Assembly (NCBI GenBank): GCA_964036155.1
Contig: OZ038423.1
Span: forward strand, 64,743,249-64,807,248
Direction of reading: 5' to 3'
Length of the DNA: 64,000 nucleotides
DNA from: Diploscapter coronatus
Taxonomy: Eukaryota; Nematoda; Chromadorea; Rhabditida; Rhabditidae
Position 1 is the stretch's first letter. Each line of letters begins with the position of its first letter. The notes below the pieces were generated by a model that was given only the letters and a program-made list of their open reading frames with translations, was not told where the DNA came from and made no database searches. Made by a program: the position numbers and the translations under genes. Positions 1 to 12,817 of this stretch are shown piece by piece.

Positions 1-601
1 AATTAACATAAAATAAAGCTTGATTATAATAATCTCAGATTTCATATAGAAATTTTATTCAATAAAATGTGAAACAATAATTTAATTTCAATGCAAATGA
101 TACACACAACTCTTGAAGACATTCAAAAGTGATGAGGGATACTTGTAACTGAAAGGAATTTTAGAATTGTCGCAAAAATGATTTGGAAGGGTGCGTTATC
201 CACTAAAATCTTTGGCGGATAACGCTACTCTTACAAATCATATTATAATGTTTCCAAATGAATTTCACTGTTGAAAATATGTTGCGACCAGGAATGTATG
301 CGGTCCGTAAAAATTGGAACCCGAACATTAATTAATGTCCGAGTCCATACACCCCTGATCACAATATCATTTTCTTTAACAATGAGAAACAACGCCTTCA
401 ATTTATGCATCTTCATTGTAGTTTTACCTGCAAGATAAATAAATGCAAAGATGAAAATGTTGAGCATGCATGGTTATAGAACTTTCTTTGATTTTTGAGC
501 TATTCATTTATTAGCTAAATACATGATTTATTATCGACCCCAAAGATGATTTTAAAAATATTTTGAGATTTTCATAGATAAAATTGTCGTCCGTCGTTCA
601 G
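1..601. other. Unassigned AT-rich sequence
   Basis: No coding exon, RNA gene or repeat could be supported here. Short open frames exist but lack splice context or recognisable protein features. The segment lies 3' of the broken kinase on the minus strand. Confidence 0.5.
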
Positions 602-1959
602 TTATCCCTTGCAGGATATCCAGGAAGTACCACGAGGAGGTAGACGAACATCACTTCCCGCCACACAATAACACACACCTGAATGAATGTCTGATCTAGG
701 CAGTGCATTCGGATCATTTTCGGTCTCGATCTTTGCCCCGGTCGCTTTATGCTTTGCCTCTTCTTCATCTTCGTCGAGTTCGATGGCCGGATCAAGCCAC
801 CATGCGTGCTTCTTCGTTTTAGACGAAGACGGTATGCTTGGTTTAGACAAGCATTTTTTGTTCTTCGAAGTCTCCTTTTCAGAAACTGAAATTTTCAAAA
901 ATTAATGTTGAGCAATTCGTCTACGCGAAAAAATGTAATTTTTGCATGTTAAATTTTAGAATTTGCATAACTCTAAATATGCTTGATCAATCTCTATTCG
1001 CATTTTTGATGCAATGTTTTGATTACCTTTGTCGGCTTGAACTGGTGCATGGTTAGTGTTTGCCACATTCTGAATAGTCTGCGATTTAGGCGCAGAATGA
1101 ATGCCTGATTTAGACTGCGCATTCGAATCATCCTCGACCTGAAAATCGGTTTCTCTTTAAGAGCTCACAATTTCGACAGTCCTCGGATCATATGAAAGAA
1201 CTCGGTGAGTAGGTAAATGAGTTTTAATTATTTTAAGTTTGACTTATTGGAAGGTCGAAAATTTCTAACGCATAATTCGAATGCTAATAATCAAAAATTG
1301 AGAATTATTTTCTTCTGATTTTTTCCGAGTCATAAATAGATCTTCGTCTCGTCTCTTATTAGAATCTAATTGATTGTACCGATGCAGCCGATCCATTCGG
1401 CGAACCACGGACAGCTTCGACTTCATTTTCACTGAAGTCTTCTTCTTCCTCGAAACTGCCATCGTCGTCTCTGGTCGAGGTCCAAACGGTAAATTGCATC
1501 ATAATTTGTCGAAAAAAGAAATCAATATTTGATCCTCAGCCACACCGGCTCCATGGACGAATGGGTGCTGAGATGCCAGCCGAGGAATTATTCGCTTCGC
1601 TGGATCTTTGGCTAGGAGGCGCTCGAGGAACTCCTTCGCGTGCGAAGAAATGATTGGAGATTCGGCGTGTCGTTAGCGATGGCTTTTCGAATTTCGATGA
1701 TGCTGGTGCCAGTAAATGAGAGAGTTCCTTCGACCATCCTGAAGAGAACCACTCCACAAGATCAAATGTCAGCCTGCAAACTTTGAGTGAGCTTATAAAT
1801 ATCGAATTATCAGAAACTCTGGTCCGTTTAGGATCTGCGAATAATTCATAAAATGACTACTCACCTTCCTACCGTCTGCTTTAGGCATCTTTTTCTTCGA
1901 GGTCAGCAGCTCCGGCGCCTGGTATTCCAAAGATCCACATTCTCCTTCCACCATGTAAT
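602..1959 (-). pseudogene. CAMK-type Ser/Thr kinase, 5'-truncated and broken
   Basis: A C-lobe of a protein kinase is readable on the minus strand. The exon at 1959-1865 reads through an activation-segment end (CGSLEYQAPELL) and has a TTTCAG acceptor and GTGAGT donor. The next exon starts at 1773 with ADI-stop-SCGVVLF, where kinases have D-[IV]-W-S-x-G; the Trp codon is TGA at 1762-1764. About 100 bases on the frame slips by one base at a T run near 1645, after which AKEFLERLLAKDPAKR continues in another frame. An acidic tail follows (DDDGSFEEEEDFSENE, about 1400-1470). Two phase-matched tail exons lie at 1138-1027 and 885-602, the latter with a Lys-rich then Glu/Asp-rich stretch. DGRK before ADIW recalls BRSK/SAD kinases, but the subfamily is uncertain. 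No N-lobe or HRD motif was found upstream to about 3600. Two lesions plus the missing N-lobe make a pseudogene the best reading; an assembly error at the T run is possible. Confidence 0.7.
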
Positions 1960-3616
1960 CTGAAATCAGTGAGATGAATATTTAGTTTTCACAATACCAT
2001 TTTCAAATCTATTTTACACCACTTATTTAAATGAGATCTAAAGAATTCTTATCATGGCTATTCGGAATTTGAATTTTGAAAGTTTCGAAATCGGAATAGA
2101 AATTTCCCTCGAATCGGAATCGAAATCGAAGTTGTAAAAAAACATAGAAATAAAATTTGTTCGATGCCAAAGTCGAAGTTTGTGCAACCCTGATTACTAA
2201 AGAAGCAAGAAGGAGAAATTAGAGTAAGACATGGAAAGAGAACTAGATAAATTGGAAAAGGGAAAACTTATTGAAAAATCAAGCCAACCTTTATTAATTC
2301 TCCTATTTTAGTTTAAGTATTTGTTCCAATATTTTCTTCTTCTTCATAAAAATTTCCCTCATCGAATTTGTTTTGTCTTGAATTACGACGATTTAGACGT
2401 CGAAAATGTCGGATTTAGACAGACAATAAGCTGAGACATGGTATCTGAAATTCAAATTTTTAGATTAAAAAACCAATTTTAAAGAAAACATGAAAAATCG
2501 CTGCTCTGTGAGATGTTTCGAGTGAACGACTGTAAAATGGGAAATTGCATAAAGAAAGAAAAGGTCAGGAGAAAGAGGAAAAGAAAACATTCAAATGACA
2601 AAAAGCAACGCAGCTGGACGATTTCTGTAAGAAAAAAGTTGTTGGAGAGAAGGCAATGAATCAGGGGTGTGAAAATTTCTCGAGTTTTTCTCTTATTCAG
2701 TTTTCGTCTTTGCATTTTCCATACTCTATCATCGTCTCGTTCTACCCATGTAAAGTTTTGTTTAATCTGGAGATTTCCTTGCTTTTTCAAAACATTTCAA
2801 ATGCTTTTGTCGCTGCTGGACAGTCAGATTTGTTCGACAGATAAGCGCCGTTATTTCAAAATGACTGGTCGAGCAGTTTTATCGGCATTATGCACAAAAC
2901 ATGATTATCCTGTATTAAGCACTGCCAGGACACCGTCACCGCTTGTACTAGACACCGGATTTGAGGGCGAAGGGTGTAGGCAAAGAGGAAAAATAAGAAA
3001 AAAGCCGGTGCCTAAAGCAGGCGGTTCAAAACATGAATTGAAGAAATTAGATACTGCATTTCCTTTGCAACTCGCTTTTGCATGAGCCACGCCTCTCCTT
3101 CCTCTTGTTATTTTCTTTTTTCTTTCCTTTGTTATCTCTTTTGTCTCTTCAGAACGTATGCTATTTTTGGGGGTTGAGCCTGCGAAAAGGGAGTTGCAAA
3201 GTGTGTGCAATCAAGATCGAGCGAAACTTCGACTTCGAATTGAAAATTTTCTCAACTTCCAAAAGATTCTGAATATTTCAAGAAGAAATCTCGAAGGAAA
3301 ATCGAAAGAAAATGACCATTTTGCTCGAAAAATCACTCTTCGCCTGTCATTTCTCTTTTTCTCTTCTTATCTCGTGCTATTTCCCTCTCCCTTTTATCAC
3401 TATGCAAAGTCTTACTGGCTTTTTTCTGCTTCGTCATTCCGTAATTTTTCGTCCAATTTCGTGAATTCTTCTATCTTTCGGCGTGTTCCTTCTGAAGTTC
3501 GCTCTCAATTCCTTCTTAGCGAGTGAGATTTCCAGTCGAGCGGATCCCACTCCGCGTGGAAATTCCAGCAGGCCCCTCAAGAATCAACTTTTATCAAATA
3601 ACATTCAATTTTTCAG
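1960..3616. other. Intergenic; pyrimidine-rich leader region
   Basis: Contains a dispersed repeat copy at about 2060-2200 (GAATCGAAATCG-rich, ending GCAACCCTGATT). From about 2640 to 3560 the plus strand is CT-rich, like the sense strand of long introns elsewhere in the window. The open frame at 2669-3085 is not supported as a gene. This may be a 5' intron or promoter region of the propeller gene that starts at 3648. Confidence 0.4.
2060..2200. repeat. Dispersed GAATCG/CGAAAT-rich repeat copy
   Basis: A degenerate stretch of TCGAAATCGGAAT-like words ends in GTGCAACCCTGATT. Similar material is seen near 3160-3290, 14635-14790, 16925-17045, 22600-22695, 35235-35320 and 36455-36595, often ending in GCAACCCT or ACACCCT. 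The family is not identified. Confidence 0.45.
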
Positions 3617-3647
3617 TTTATCGACTTCAACAAAAACTATTGACGAG

Positions 3648-6600
3648 ATGAGTGGAGCTGACAAAGAGGTTGGTTTGGGGCTACAAAATGCTGAGTTGGA
3701 TACAAGTTTACAGTGATGATACTCTAGAATGTAAACATGATCGGGTGGAAAGACTTCTATAAATTTGAACAGATCTAAAACTTGAAATGGATCCTGGTTC
3801 AGAACGAAGGTGTTTAGGGTTTCAATTTAGAAAAATGCTGAAAGGGAGTCGGAATTGAAATTTTCCTGGACTCTAAATAGGAATCAGAATTCTAACACTC
3901 ATGCCCAAAAGTTGCCGTGCAAGAGAATTTTGTCCTTCATCGCTTTATTCGATCAGATTTGGTTTGATTGATCGAATTCAGACTTCTCAAAAATAACCCA
4001 CACCCGTCCTTTAATTTGTAGTGTGGGTGCTGATTCGAAGAAATAAAAATCAAATTCTTAAAAGCTCGATTTCTCCTCAAAATACCTTTGATTTTCAGTA
4101 ACTATCTTTTTTGGTGACACATCAACGTATTTACGATGCTAACTGCGCGTAGCCTCGAAAATTTCATTTTTTGTGGTTCAAAGCGAGGGTCATACGATTT
4201 TTGTTTTAATTTTGAAGAATGGTATGTGTGTGTGGTAATAGAAGGTGTAAAAATTACATTTTTGGCAATGTTGAGATGTCTGATAGAAGTGAAACATTTC
4301 AAGTCAATCAAAGTTAATCGAAAATGTTGAAAATTCGATCCGAAGAGAAGCTATTGGTCTTTTACGGGCAGAATTATTTATTGTCTTATAAAAGAAAATT
4401 AAAGTGAATAAATGATATGAGAATGAATTAGCCAAAGTGAAATTCAGGATGATCAGTCGGACCTGTGGGCCAGAGACGGCTATCCTGCCTCTCACTGCGT
4501 CGGAGGCGATGGTTCGGCCGAGTCCTGTAAGAGAAAGATCAAGGCTGATGGGTCCCACTGTTAGTTTTACGAATGGATCTTTCGATCAAATGGGCTGAAC
4601 GTGCGTTTGTTAAAAAAAATAACTACGAGTAATGCGCATTTGGATTATGTGCACGGAATAGGGCTAGAGTGCCAGAGATACAGATTGCTGAGAACAATGA
4701 AGAGAGTGCTAGAATTCTCCCCTGCATTCGAAAAACTTTCAGTTCGCTTGATCACGACAAGTCTTAATTTTATCATTGGGGAATTGCTCGATTCGAAAAT
4801 GATCAGATGAAAATATGTCATTTCATTAAAAAAATACTCTCCAATTCTTTCAATACTTAACTTCAGAAGTTTTGAAAAATGACGTTTTAGAAGTCATAAA
4901 TTCTGCTAATTAATTCATCAGTTTCGCAAGAAAAAAATCATTTATAAATACTTGCAATTTTCGAAAAGAAAATACGTTTTCAGATGGTAGCCGCACTGTG
5001 ATCGACAAGATTCTGAAGCGCCCAACGCAGGTGCATCTCGAGCCGAATCCCTCTGTCGCCATGCGCAATCTCCCCACTCTCTCCCAGCACTTGCCCCACG
5101 CCTGTAACACCAATCTGGACGACAGCAAACACGCTGCCTTCAAAGCGGTACGTGTTATTGAACTCAAATTCACCTAATCGGAAACGTTTGGTGGCTTATT
5201 TGAAGCGTTTTACAAGAGAAATGAGAATTCGGTCGATTTCCAGAGTTTACATTTATATTTTTCTCTACCAGCCGAAAATAATTTGAAAATATCGAACTCA
5301 TCAACAAAGAATTGGTTAAAGGCAAGATATAAAAACTGACCAAAAATGCTATGGCATAACTTGTTAAACTTTATTTTTCCTAATTTCTGAAATGCGAAAT
5401 CTTTTAAGTTGGTCCACTGAGTACAAATTTTCTCATTTCTTCGATTCAAGGCACTTTTAACTGCTCACAATTTGGAAGAATGCTAACTGTAAATGCCTAA
5501 CAAAATGATTTCCTCATAAAGATATTCATGAACGAATGATTTGTATTTTTTTTTTCGGAAAAATACGATTTTTTATTGTTCAGATGATCGAAGTGAATCT
5601 GAAGGAAGAGGTGCCGTTGGACACATTCAACAGCGGCGACGCTGCAACTGACCTGCAGCTACCCCTGTCTGCCTCGATGATGCAGCCCCACAGCCGCACT
5701 CCTCGCAATGATTCCGATGCAGATACTGATGATGATCACGGCGAGATCTTCTATGAAGGCGGATCCACTAATGGAAAATTTCGTGTCAAGCGTAAGTCCA
5801 GGTTTCACTGTTCTTGAAATTCGAATGAGGAAAGCTCATGAAGCTTCGTACGGATGTTAAAATGGTAAATGACTTGCAACTGAATCTAACTTATTTCGTG
5901 ATATTGAAAATCTCCATGATGCGTTTTGTTCGTAAATGTAAGTGAAAGCAGGCTGAATTACTCCAATAAATCAACGATGGTGAATATTTCTAACTTGCTG
6001 CCATTGTAGGCATCAAAATTGACTTGTCAGTTTTCAGACGCGATCAAATTGAAGGGTTGCGCGACTCCGACCCGCTCTGCTCTGTCGATTGGGTTGGACG
6101 AGGTGACCATCGGGGACGGAATGAGCGAATTGAGCAGTGTGGGCGATCTGGGAGTGGAGGACCTGCACCTAGTCAGCGACAGCAATCATCACGACGACCG
6201 GGATAGCATGAGCATTTGTTCGAGCGCGTCTGACACCACCCTCTTCGCTCCGGACAATGTAGGTTTTCTTCATGAATGTCTTAGATGTATCGTATCTGAT
6301 TATTTAGGGTAGGAAATTCCAGAAAATCACAAACTATGCGAACCCATTTGCGGTCCCTGAATATAGTTGTTGTTTCTTTTTCATCAATAACAGACATGAT
6401 TGTTTGCAGACGAGCATCAAGTGGGAAATTGTGAATGGACATCAGGAGCAGCAGCAGAGGCTGCAGGAAGAGCACTCGTCCACTTCCCCCAACCAGCCCA
6501 TCCACCTTTACGACCTGCGCCCTGCGAATAACAACTACGGATGGGCAAGTTTAAACATTTCTTTCCTCCTCCTTGGAGAAAAGACAACACTTGTGGGAGG

Positions 6601-9600
6601 AATCATTACGCAGTCATAAAATTTTTGTTCATGAATCGAATATGACGTTATGGAATTTATTTACTGCAGACCAAGTAATATAAATTGTCACAATGAGTAA
6701 GAATTGCAAATGAATGAAATTTGTATCAAATCATCAAGGAGTAAAAATGCATAATTTCAGGAGACTCCGAACAACCGTGCTCCCGAAGAGTTCATCAATG
6801 AGAGCCTCCTGGCAGTGCCTCTCGAGAGACTGCAGCTGCAACGCCCCGTGTCCCCCAGCTCGGACCCGTTCGTCCTCGAACGCCACCCTCGTTTGGACCA
6901 CCATTTCAATCAGATGCGCATCGGCAGAAACGCTCTGCCTCTCCTTTTTTGCAGGTTCGAATTTTAAACCAATTTTATATTGAATTAAAGGCTAAAAATC
7001 GTAAAAGATATGCCATGTCTTTGGATGTTCATACAATTTGAAGACGAAATTATGATGTCGAAACAGAAAGAAGAGCAAATTAAACTATTTTTTTATTTGA
7101 TTGGGTTTAATCAAATGAATAATTTAAGGTTTCCTATTCTTACGTTCTTGGAAAATAGTTCTGCACTCAATTCATTATGACAAAATGCTGTTGTTGCAGT
7201 CCCCCTGCCTCGCCATTCCGTGACGACGAGCCTGCAATTCTGGGAGTGAGCTACCAGCCAAACGGCCAGCCCGTATCTGCCTTCTCTCAGCAGGACGGCC
7301 TCGTTCCGCTCTACACTCCCCCGTTCAACATGGTAAGAACACTCGACACTTGCAGTTATCGGAGTTTCAAAAAGACGAAAAAGCCCCCCTGATTGTGTTG
7401 TTTCTATCTTTTATGTTGAAGGAGGAAAAATTACTACAATATTCTCGAAAAGGCTAACTTCCTCATTTGATGAACAATTTCTGCAATGATTGTGCAAATG
7501 GTTTGCAAAGTAAAAATTATTTTAGATTGATGATCGAATGAGTTTGCTTTCAGCGCAGCGCCGTCCCTCCGCCTCCCCCCACCAACTTGTCCTACCTCTT
7601 CTCCGACTTCTCCGGTTTTCCGGGGGATAATCTGATGGCTCATCGTAAGTTTTTTGTCTTTTATTTTCTTTCAAAAACATACCGACTTGGAAAACTTCGT
7701 ACCGCATTCAACCGCACGAAAAGAAATTGTATGCTTTATTATCGACAGATGGAAAGAAGACATGATCATTTTCTCTCTATAAGTAGAGAGCGCAAGTGAT
7801 TGCTCAAATTTGATGTTGATGGGATTGGAATTTAGCAGAAATATTGCGAGAGACCCTTCAAATACTCAAATCAAAGAGAAATTTCCAAGGCCATAGAATG
7901 TGCCATTTAGTGATTGCGCATTCAGGCATTGCATTAGGACCTCACTCGAATGCCGACTTTCTGAACTACAACATAGGCATTCTGGGACTGAACAAGCCGC
8001 TGGGCTGCTGCTTCGATGCAGAACTGCAGGGCGGTGCCTGGCTCATTGCCGATTCCGACAATGGAAGGGTGCGTTTTGAACTTTGTTTTAAAATTTGGTT
8101 GAAAAAATCGCTCGGGTTTGAACTAAAATATCATTAATTGAAAAAGAAATGACAAGGCGCTGAATGTTGTACTCTTAATTTTTTAATGGAAAAGAACTAG
8201 ATCAAATGTTTCGAGCATACATAAAATTCAGGAATATTAATATTGATGAGGGAACTGATTTCTTCCAAAAATTTTACTTATATCTGCTTGACAGAATTTC
8301 TAAATCGAACTTGCTGTGAATTTCCTTCTGAAAATAATTTTTGACTTCAGTTTGATTTAATAGTTTGTTGTTTTCTAATTTTCCAAAATTTCCATCCTTC
8401 GAACAGATTCAAGGATAAATCTTGTTTTTCTTCAGGTGGTTATCATTAGCTCGATGGACATCACCAAGTACAATGGACTCGAGAATCCGGCTGCTATTTG
8501 CGTCGTCACTCCCGGAAAGGTGTCCGCTCTTCTCACGTAAGAATTGAAAATTGACTTTCGATGGAAGATAGGAGTTCTTTGGAAAGTAAAGCAGGAAGAC
8601 TCATCATTTTCTCGATATTTTCGAACTTCTATTTCACCGTAGAAATGAATGGGATGTGTTCAGTGACGACTCGCTCGGTCTGATCGACCACACAGCGAAG
8701 ACTCACGACAAATTTGCCTTTGGACTGAGGGGTGCCTGCAGAGGACTCGTGGTCTCTGCCAGCGGCAACATAATCACCATGGACAGATTCAGGGCCGTCC
8801 TTCGCATCTACAATGTAAATCATTCTCTATTTTTGACCAAGTTCAACGGGCGTAATTTTTTCCTACGTGATTCGTCTAGTGATGGATGTGTACTACATTT
8901 AAAGGTGCCACGATCTGCAATCTGAACTTGCAAACTTCTATCTCTGAAATGTACGAGTTTTCAAAACGAACTTAATTCTACGTTATAGTAGAGGTTTTAA
9001 AAGTTTGAAGAAATAACATATTGCAAATCACTTTCTTTTCAAGGCGAAGATGAAAAAATCTAAAATAAGCCGTTTGTATTTCAGCCTGATGTGCTCGGTG
9101 ACTGGTACAAGGCAGTGAGCCTGACCTTCCACCCCCAAATCTTCCCCAAACTACCCTCGTTCATGGTCGCCCACGAAGACCGCATCGTGATCAGCGACCT
9201 GGGCAGGCAGATGCTCATGATGCTACAGGTCGATGACTCGAACATCGAGGATGTCAAGTGCCAGCTCGTCAACATTCACATCCAGGTGGGAAAATTGACC
9301 TTTCCCTTAGATTAGCTTTCATCAGAGAACAGTTTGGAATTTGATCATGCAAGGAGCGAAGGAAATTTTATACCAGTTGTGAAGAAAATACAAAATCTAT
9401 CAAACTGCAAGTGAAGTAAATAGTTGGGATAGAAACTTGAAATTTTTCTTCGTATCCCTAAAATTCATGGGTGATTGTCAAATTGCAGCCGATTCTGAAC
9501 GGAGTCTACTCGCCAGGCGGTTTCGCGTTTGTGAGCGGCGTGCAGATGGATGCACATGGCAATGTGCTCGTCTGCGACGCTCATGGACGTACTTTGCAGG

Positions 9601-10846
9601 CTAGACTTTTTCAATTTTTAGACCATTCTTTCGGCAATTACTATATGACGGAGGGCTCAATTAGGGGATACTCTATCAGTTTTTTTAAATACCCTCTGTC
9701 ATCTCATAGTTAAGACCCCTGTCATTTAGTAGAATGCCTTCCGTTCTCCGTCATGTAGTAACTGTCCATTTTCATTAGGATTAAAGTTATCAATCTGTCT
9801 TGCCAAATTACTCAGCCAAAAGTGATCAAATGACATAAGAAGAGTTATCATCTTTTACCAGCAACTCTGAAAATTTTACTATCTCAAATCTGTGCCATTG
9901 AATAATTTTGAACTGAGAAATCGTATGCATTGGAAAGCCGAAAATACTACTCTTCCCACTCTGACAGGCGGCACTGCAGTGAATATGATAGAAATCGAAA
10001 GTTACAATTATTGAAAAGTCGCTAGTGTTTGAATTGACTGAAAAGAAAATATCACTTGATTATAAAATGAATTTGCAGCTGTTCGATTCGAATCTCCACT
10101 TCATGTACAAATTGAGACTGGGAATCGACATGCCGTACGTCAGTGGGTTCTGCGTCAACTACAAGGGAGAGGTCCTCTTCATGGGCAGGTACGAATTTCG
10201 AAAATTATTTGATTCTAGGAGTTGAAGTTCTTTTTTTCCTTCAAAGAGGTGAAAATTTGCAATTTTCTAGACTAGCAAATTCATGAAAACGAAAAACTCC
10301 ATTAAAGAAGAAGTAGAATGATGCAAGCTTATTATTGGAAATGCACAGCATCTTCAGAGTCCTATGTCTTGGCTTTGGCCAAACGATTTGAAGTTCGTTC
10401 GTTAAAGTACTCAATGCGGAAAATATTACGAAAAAGCCAAAACTCTTGGATAATAGGAGAAATAATATAACGATCTTTTTTGTAAAGGAAAAATACCTTC
10501 ATTCTTTCTTACTTACTCTCTGTATTATTTTTTAATAAACGAACTTATAGTTTGTCAGACCAAAACAATGCTTCGAAGCTTATGATGCGCTAGAGTTAAA
10601 GCTTACGAATGTGATTGCAGAAAGATCGGCACTGGGGTTGTGGGTCAGTTGATGCCTGACGGAGAGCTGTTCGAAAGACGAAACGGATGGGGAGTGGCGA
10701 GGCAGGGCATGCAGAGGATGGACAGAAATGATGCAGATGTAGAATGGGCAGAGTGGGACAGGGACAGAATCGGAATGATGGACGAGGAGTTTTACAGGCA
10801 CATAGATGATGATGATGCTGGCATACATATGGACATGGACTTCTAG
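3648..10846 (+). CDS. NHL-like beta-propeller protein with disordered N-terminus, 769 aa
   Basis: Sixteen exons join in phase: 3648-3668, 4448-4526, 4984-5147, 5584-5791, 6038-6258, 6410-6544, 6761-6954, 7200-7332, 7554-7644, 7926-8068, 8436-8536, 8643-8814, 9085-9285, 9489-9599, 10079-10188, 10621-10846 (2310 nt). The start MSGADKE lies 31 nt after a TTTTTCAG acceptor. Residues 1 to about 415 are low complexity: acidic (DSDADTDDDHGE), a QEQQQR stretch and a PPPPP run. Residues about 416-705 show repeated beta-propeller-like strands. Examples are GGAWLIADSDNGRVVIIS, FVSGVQMDAHGNVLVCDAHGR and FCVNYKGEVLFMGR, the NHL pattern of Asp/Gly turns before short hydrophobic strands. The acidic C-terminus ends HIDDDDAGIHMDMDF. 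No RING or B-box is visible, so a TRIM-NHL protein is unlikely. NHL propellers usually bind RNA or protein; the function here is not known. Two of the introns use GC donors. Confidence 0.8.
9638..9761. repeat. Small inverted-repeat element in intron 14
   Basis: TTACTATATGACGGAG at 9638-9653 is matched in reverse complement by CTCCGTCATGTAGTAA at 9746-9761, with one mismatch. Related CTGTCAT words recur between the arms. The size and placement inside an intron suggest a MITE-like insertion. No target-site duplication was identified. Confidence 0.55.
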
Positions 10847-11000
10847 GAAGGATGACATGACGAAACGATGAATGGACATATGGAGTTGGTAGCAATTTTT
10901 CAAAAGTTGAAAACTGATATTTTCAAAATGAAAAAAAATGCTAAATTGAATGATTTCTGTAAGAAAACATTAATAGCTGATTTAAAATGATTAAAATGAC

Positions 11001-11538
11001 GATGTACGCTCTGCATTCAGTTACATTTCCTTGTAGTAGAGGTCGCTTTGGGAAGGAATAGGACAGGGTATGACTGGAGTGAGTGAGTGTCGTTTTATTT
11101 CTTCTGCACAATTAAAGGGGACGATACTGTAGCGAAATAGCAAATTAGATTCATGCTTGGTGGGGAAATCGATTCGGATCTGCTAATCACGAATATCTAG
11201 GTGACAAGTGTATGCCGTGTTTCGTAATCTAACAACTACATCACTTTTTATTAGTGAAGTACGATCCTTAAAAAGTAGATTTGCTGCAATACCATTATTG
11301 GATTATGATGAGGGTGGAGGAACGACATGCACTTTCACTCAGGTATTCGTGATTTACAGGCTTGGAATCGACTTTTCCACCAAGTGTCAACTGAATTTAT
11401 TATTCACTCGCAGTATCGTCCCCTCTTTGATTGTGTAGAAGAAATGAAACGACATTCATTCCAGTCATATTCTGCTCTATTCCTCCCCAGAATGATCTCG
11501 ACTGCAAGAAAATGCAACTAACTGCAGAGCGTACATCG
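11001..11538. repeat. Large imperfect inverted repeat, about 220-bp arms
   Basis: The left arm (about 11001-11222, starting GATGTACGCTCTGCA) matches the reverse complement of the right arm (about 11316-11538, ending TGCAGAGCGTACATC). Matching blocks include GGGGACGATACTG against CAGTATCGTCCCC and AATCACGAATA against TATTCGTGATT. Small indels separate the blocks. The loop is about 95 bp. It looks like a decayed foldback or MITE-like element; no protein is encoded. Confidence 0.75.
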
Positions 11539-12808
11539 CTATTTCCATCACTCTAAATCATACATTCGAATTTGATGCATACAGAAATCACCCAATCTTG
11601 CATACGAAAATTGATAGATCTTCTTTACAAAATGCTACCAACCCCGTTCCCATTCACTGTTTCCTCTTATCTTTTCATTTATTGCCACTTTATGGATTCC
11701 TTTAAAATGTGATTTTTCGCCATATTCTCTTGCGTGAAAATTACACTCCCTTTGTGCGTGCATTTTGCTGGCATTGAATTCCCATTCAAGCAGTCTTCCC
11801 TATCAACAGCAAAATTCACACATTTTTCATTTCCTGTGATGTGCAGACTTAAATCTAATTAAAGAACATTCACATTCCTGGTCATTTAAATGCGATATTC
11901 ATTGCCTTCTTCCTTAACGCTAAACTTGGATTTATCGTTCGAAATGTCGCCGATGCTAATAAACCATTTATTCTGATTTAAGTTAAATTTATTCATCTCG
12001 GTCGCTGATTGATTTTTGCGCAGATGCGCTTCGTTCATTTCATGTTCACGTGCTTACTTGTTGTACTCGGTTTTTAGGTAATTTAGAAAATGCATGACTT
12101 GTGCAGTACGCAATCCATTTATTTTTCACTCGTCTTTATTAGGTTGCGTACCAACAAGTCGTGTATTTTCCAAATTTACCGTTGTATTTTTGGTTTTCTT
12201 TATTTCTGCTTCTTCGCGATGCTCATTTTTGGAACTGTGGAAGTATTCTTTTCGGGTTTTTCGATCTCGCAATATGTGCAGATCTCGATGTAATTACGGT
12301 CTTATTTTGGTCTCTTTATTTTGTTATGAGTTTGTAAGTGCCACATTTCCGCAATTATGCAATTTGAAGAAGAGTGAATTAGAAACAGGCCGAAGATGGA
12401 GAAAATTCTGAACTAGTTTACGCAATTAGCCTGTTTACAATTCTAAATATTGTTCAAATTTCATAATTGTCATTTGTGACAATTACAATTGTTTTTTACT
12501 CATTCTATCATAATTACTTATTATATTATTTTATATGCTTAATTCGTCTTTGGTTATTGAAAATGCAATAATTATCGTATCGTTGTCAAACCAACCGTGA
12601 AAATAAATGGGTTTGAAAATGATTAACTAGAACTAACTTGAACAAGTTAATTTATCACGACTGTCAGGATTAGAAAATAATTTATTTTTCAGTCAAACTT
12701 TGTATTTAGTTTCACAATGTGAGTTGTGTTCTTATGAATTCGAATTCTAAGCAAGTAATAACAGAATTTTACTGATATGATTGTCTGTGGATGGATGCGA
12801 CAATGCAG

Positions 12809-12817
12809 CTGATAAGG
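12809..12817 (+). promoter_or_regulatory. GATA-type site upstream of cathepsin B-A
   Basis: CTGATAAGG lies 28 bases before the start codon. The same nonamer lies 31 bases before the start of the neighbouring cathepsin B gene. TGATAAG matches the gut GATA-factor (ELT-2 class) consensus of nematodes. Use of the site is inferred. Confidence 0.5.

Noticed and set aside
2669..3085. 138-aa plus-strand frame
   Set aside because: Low-complexity start in a CT-rich tract, no family resemblance and no splice partners.
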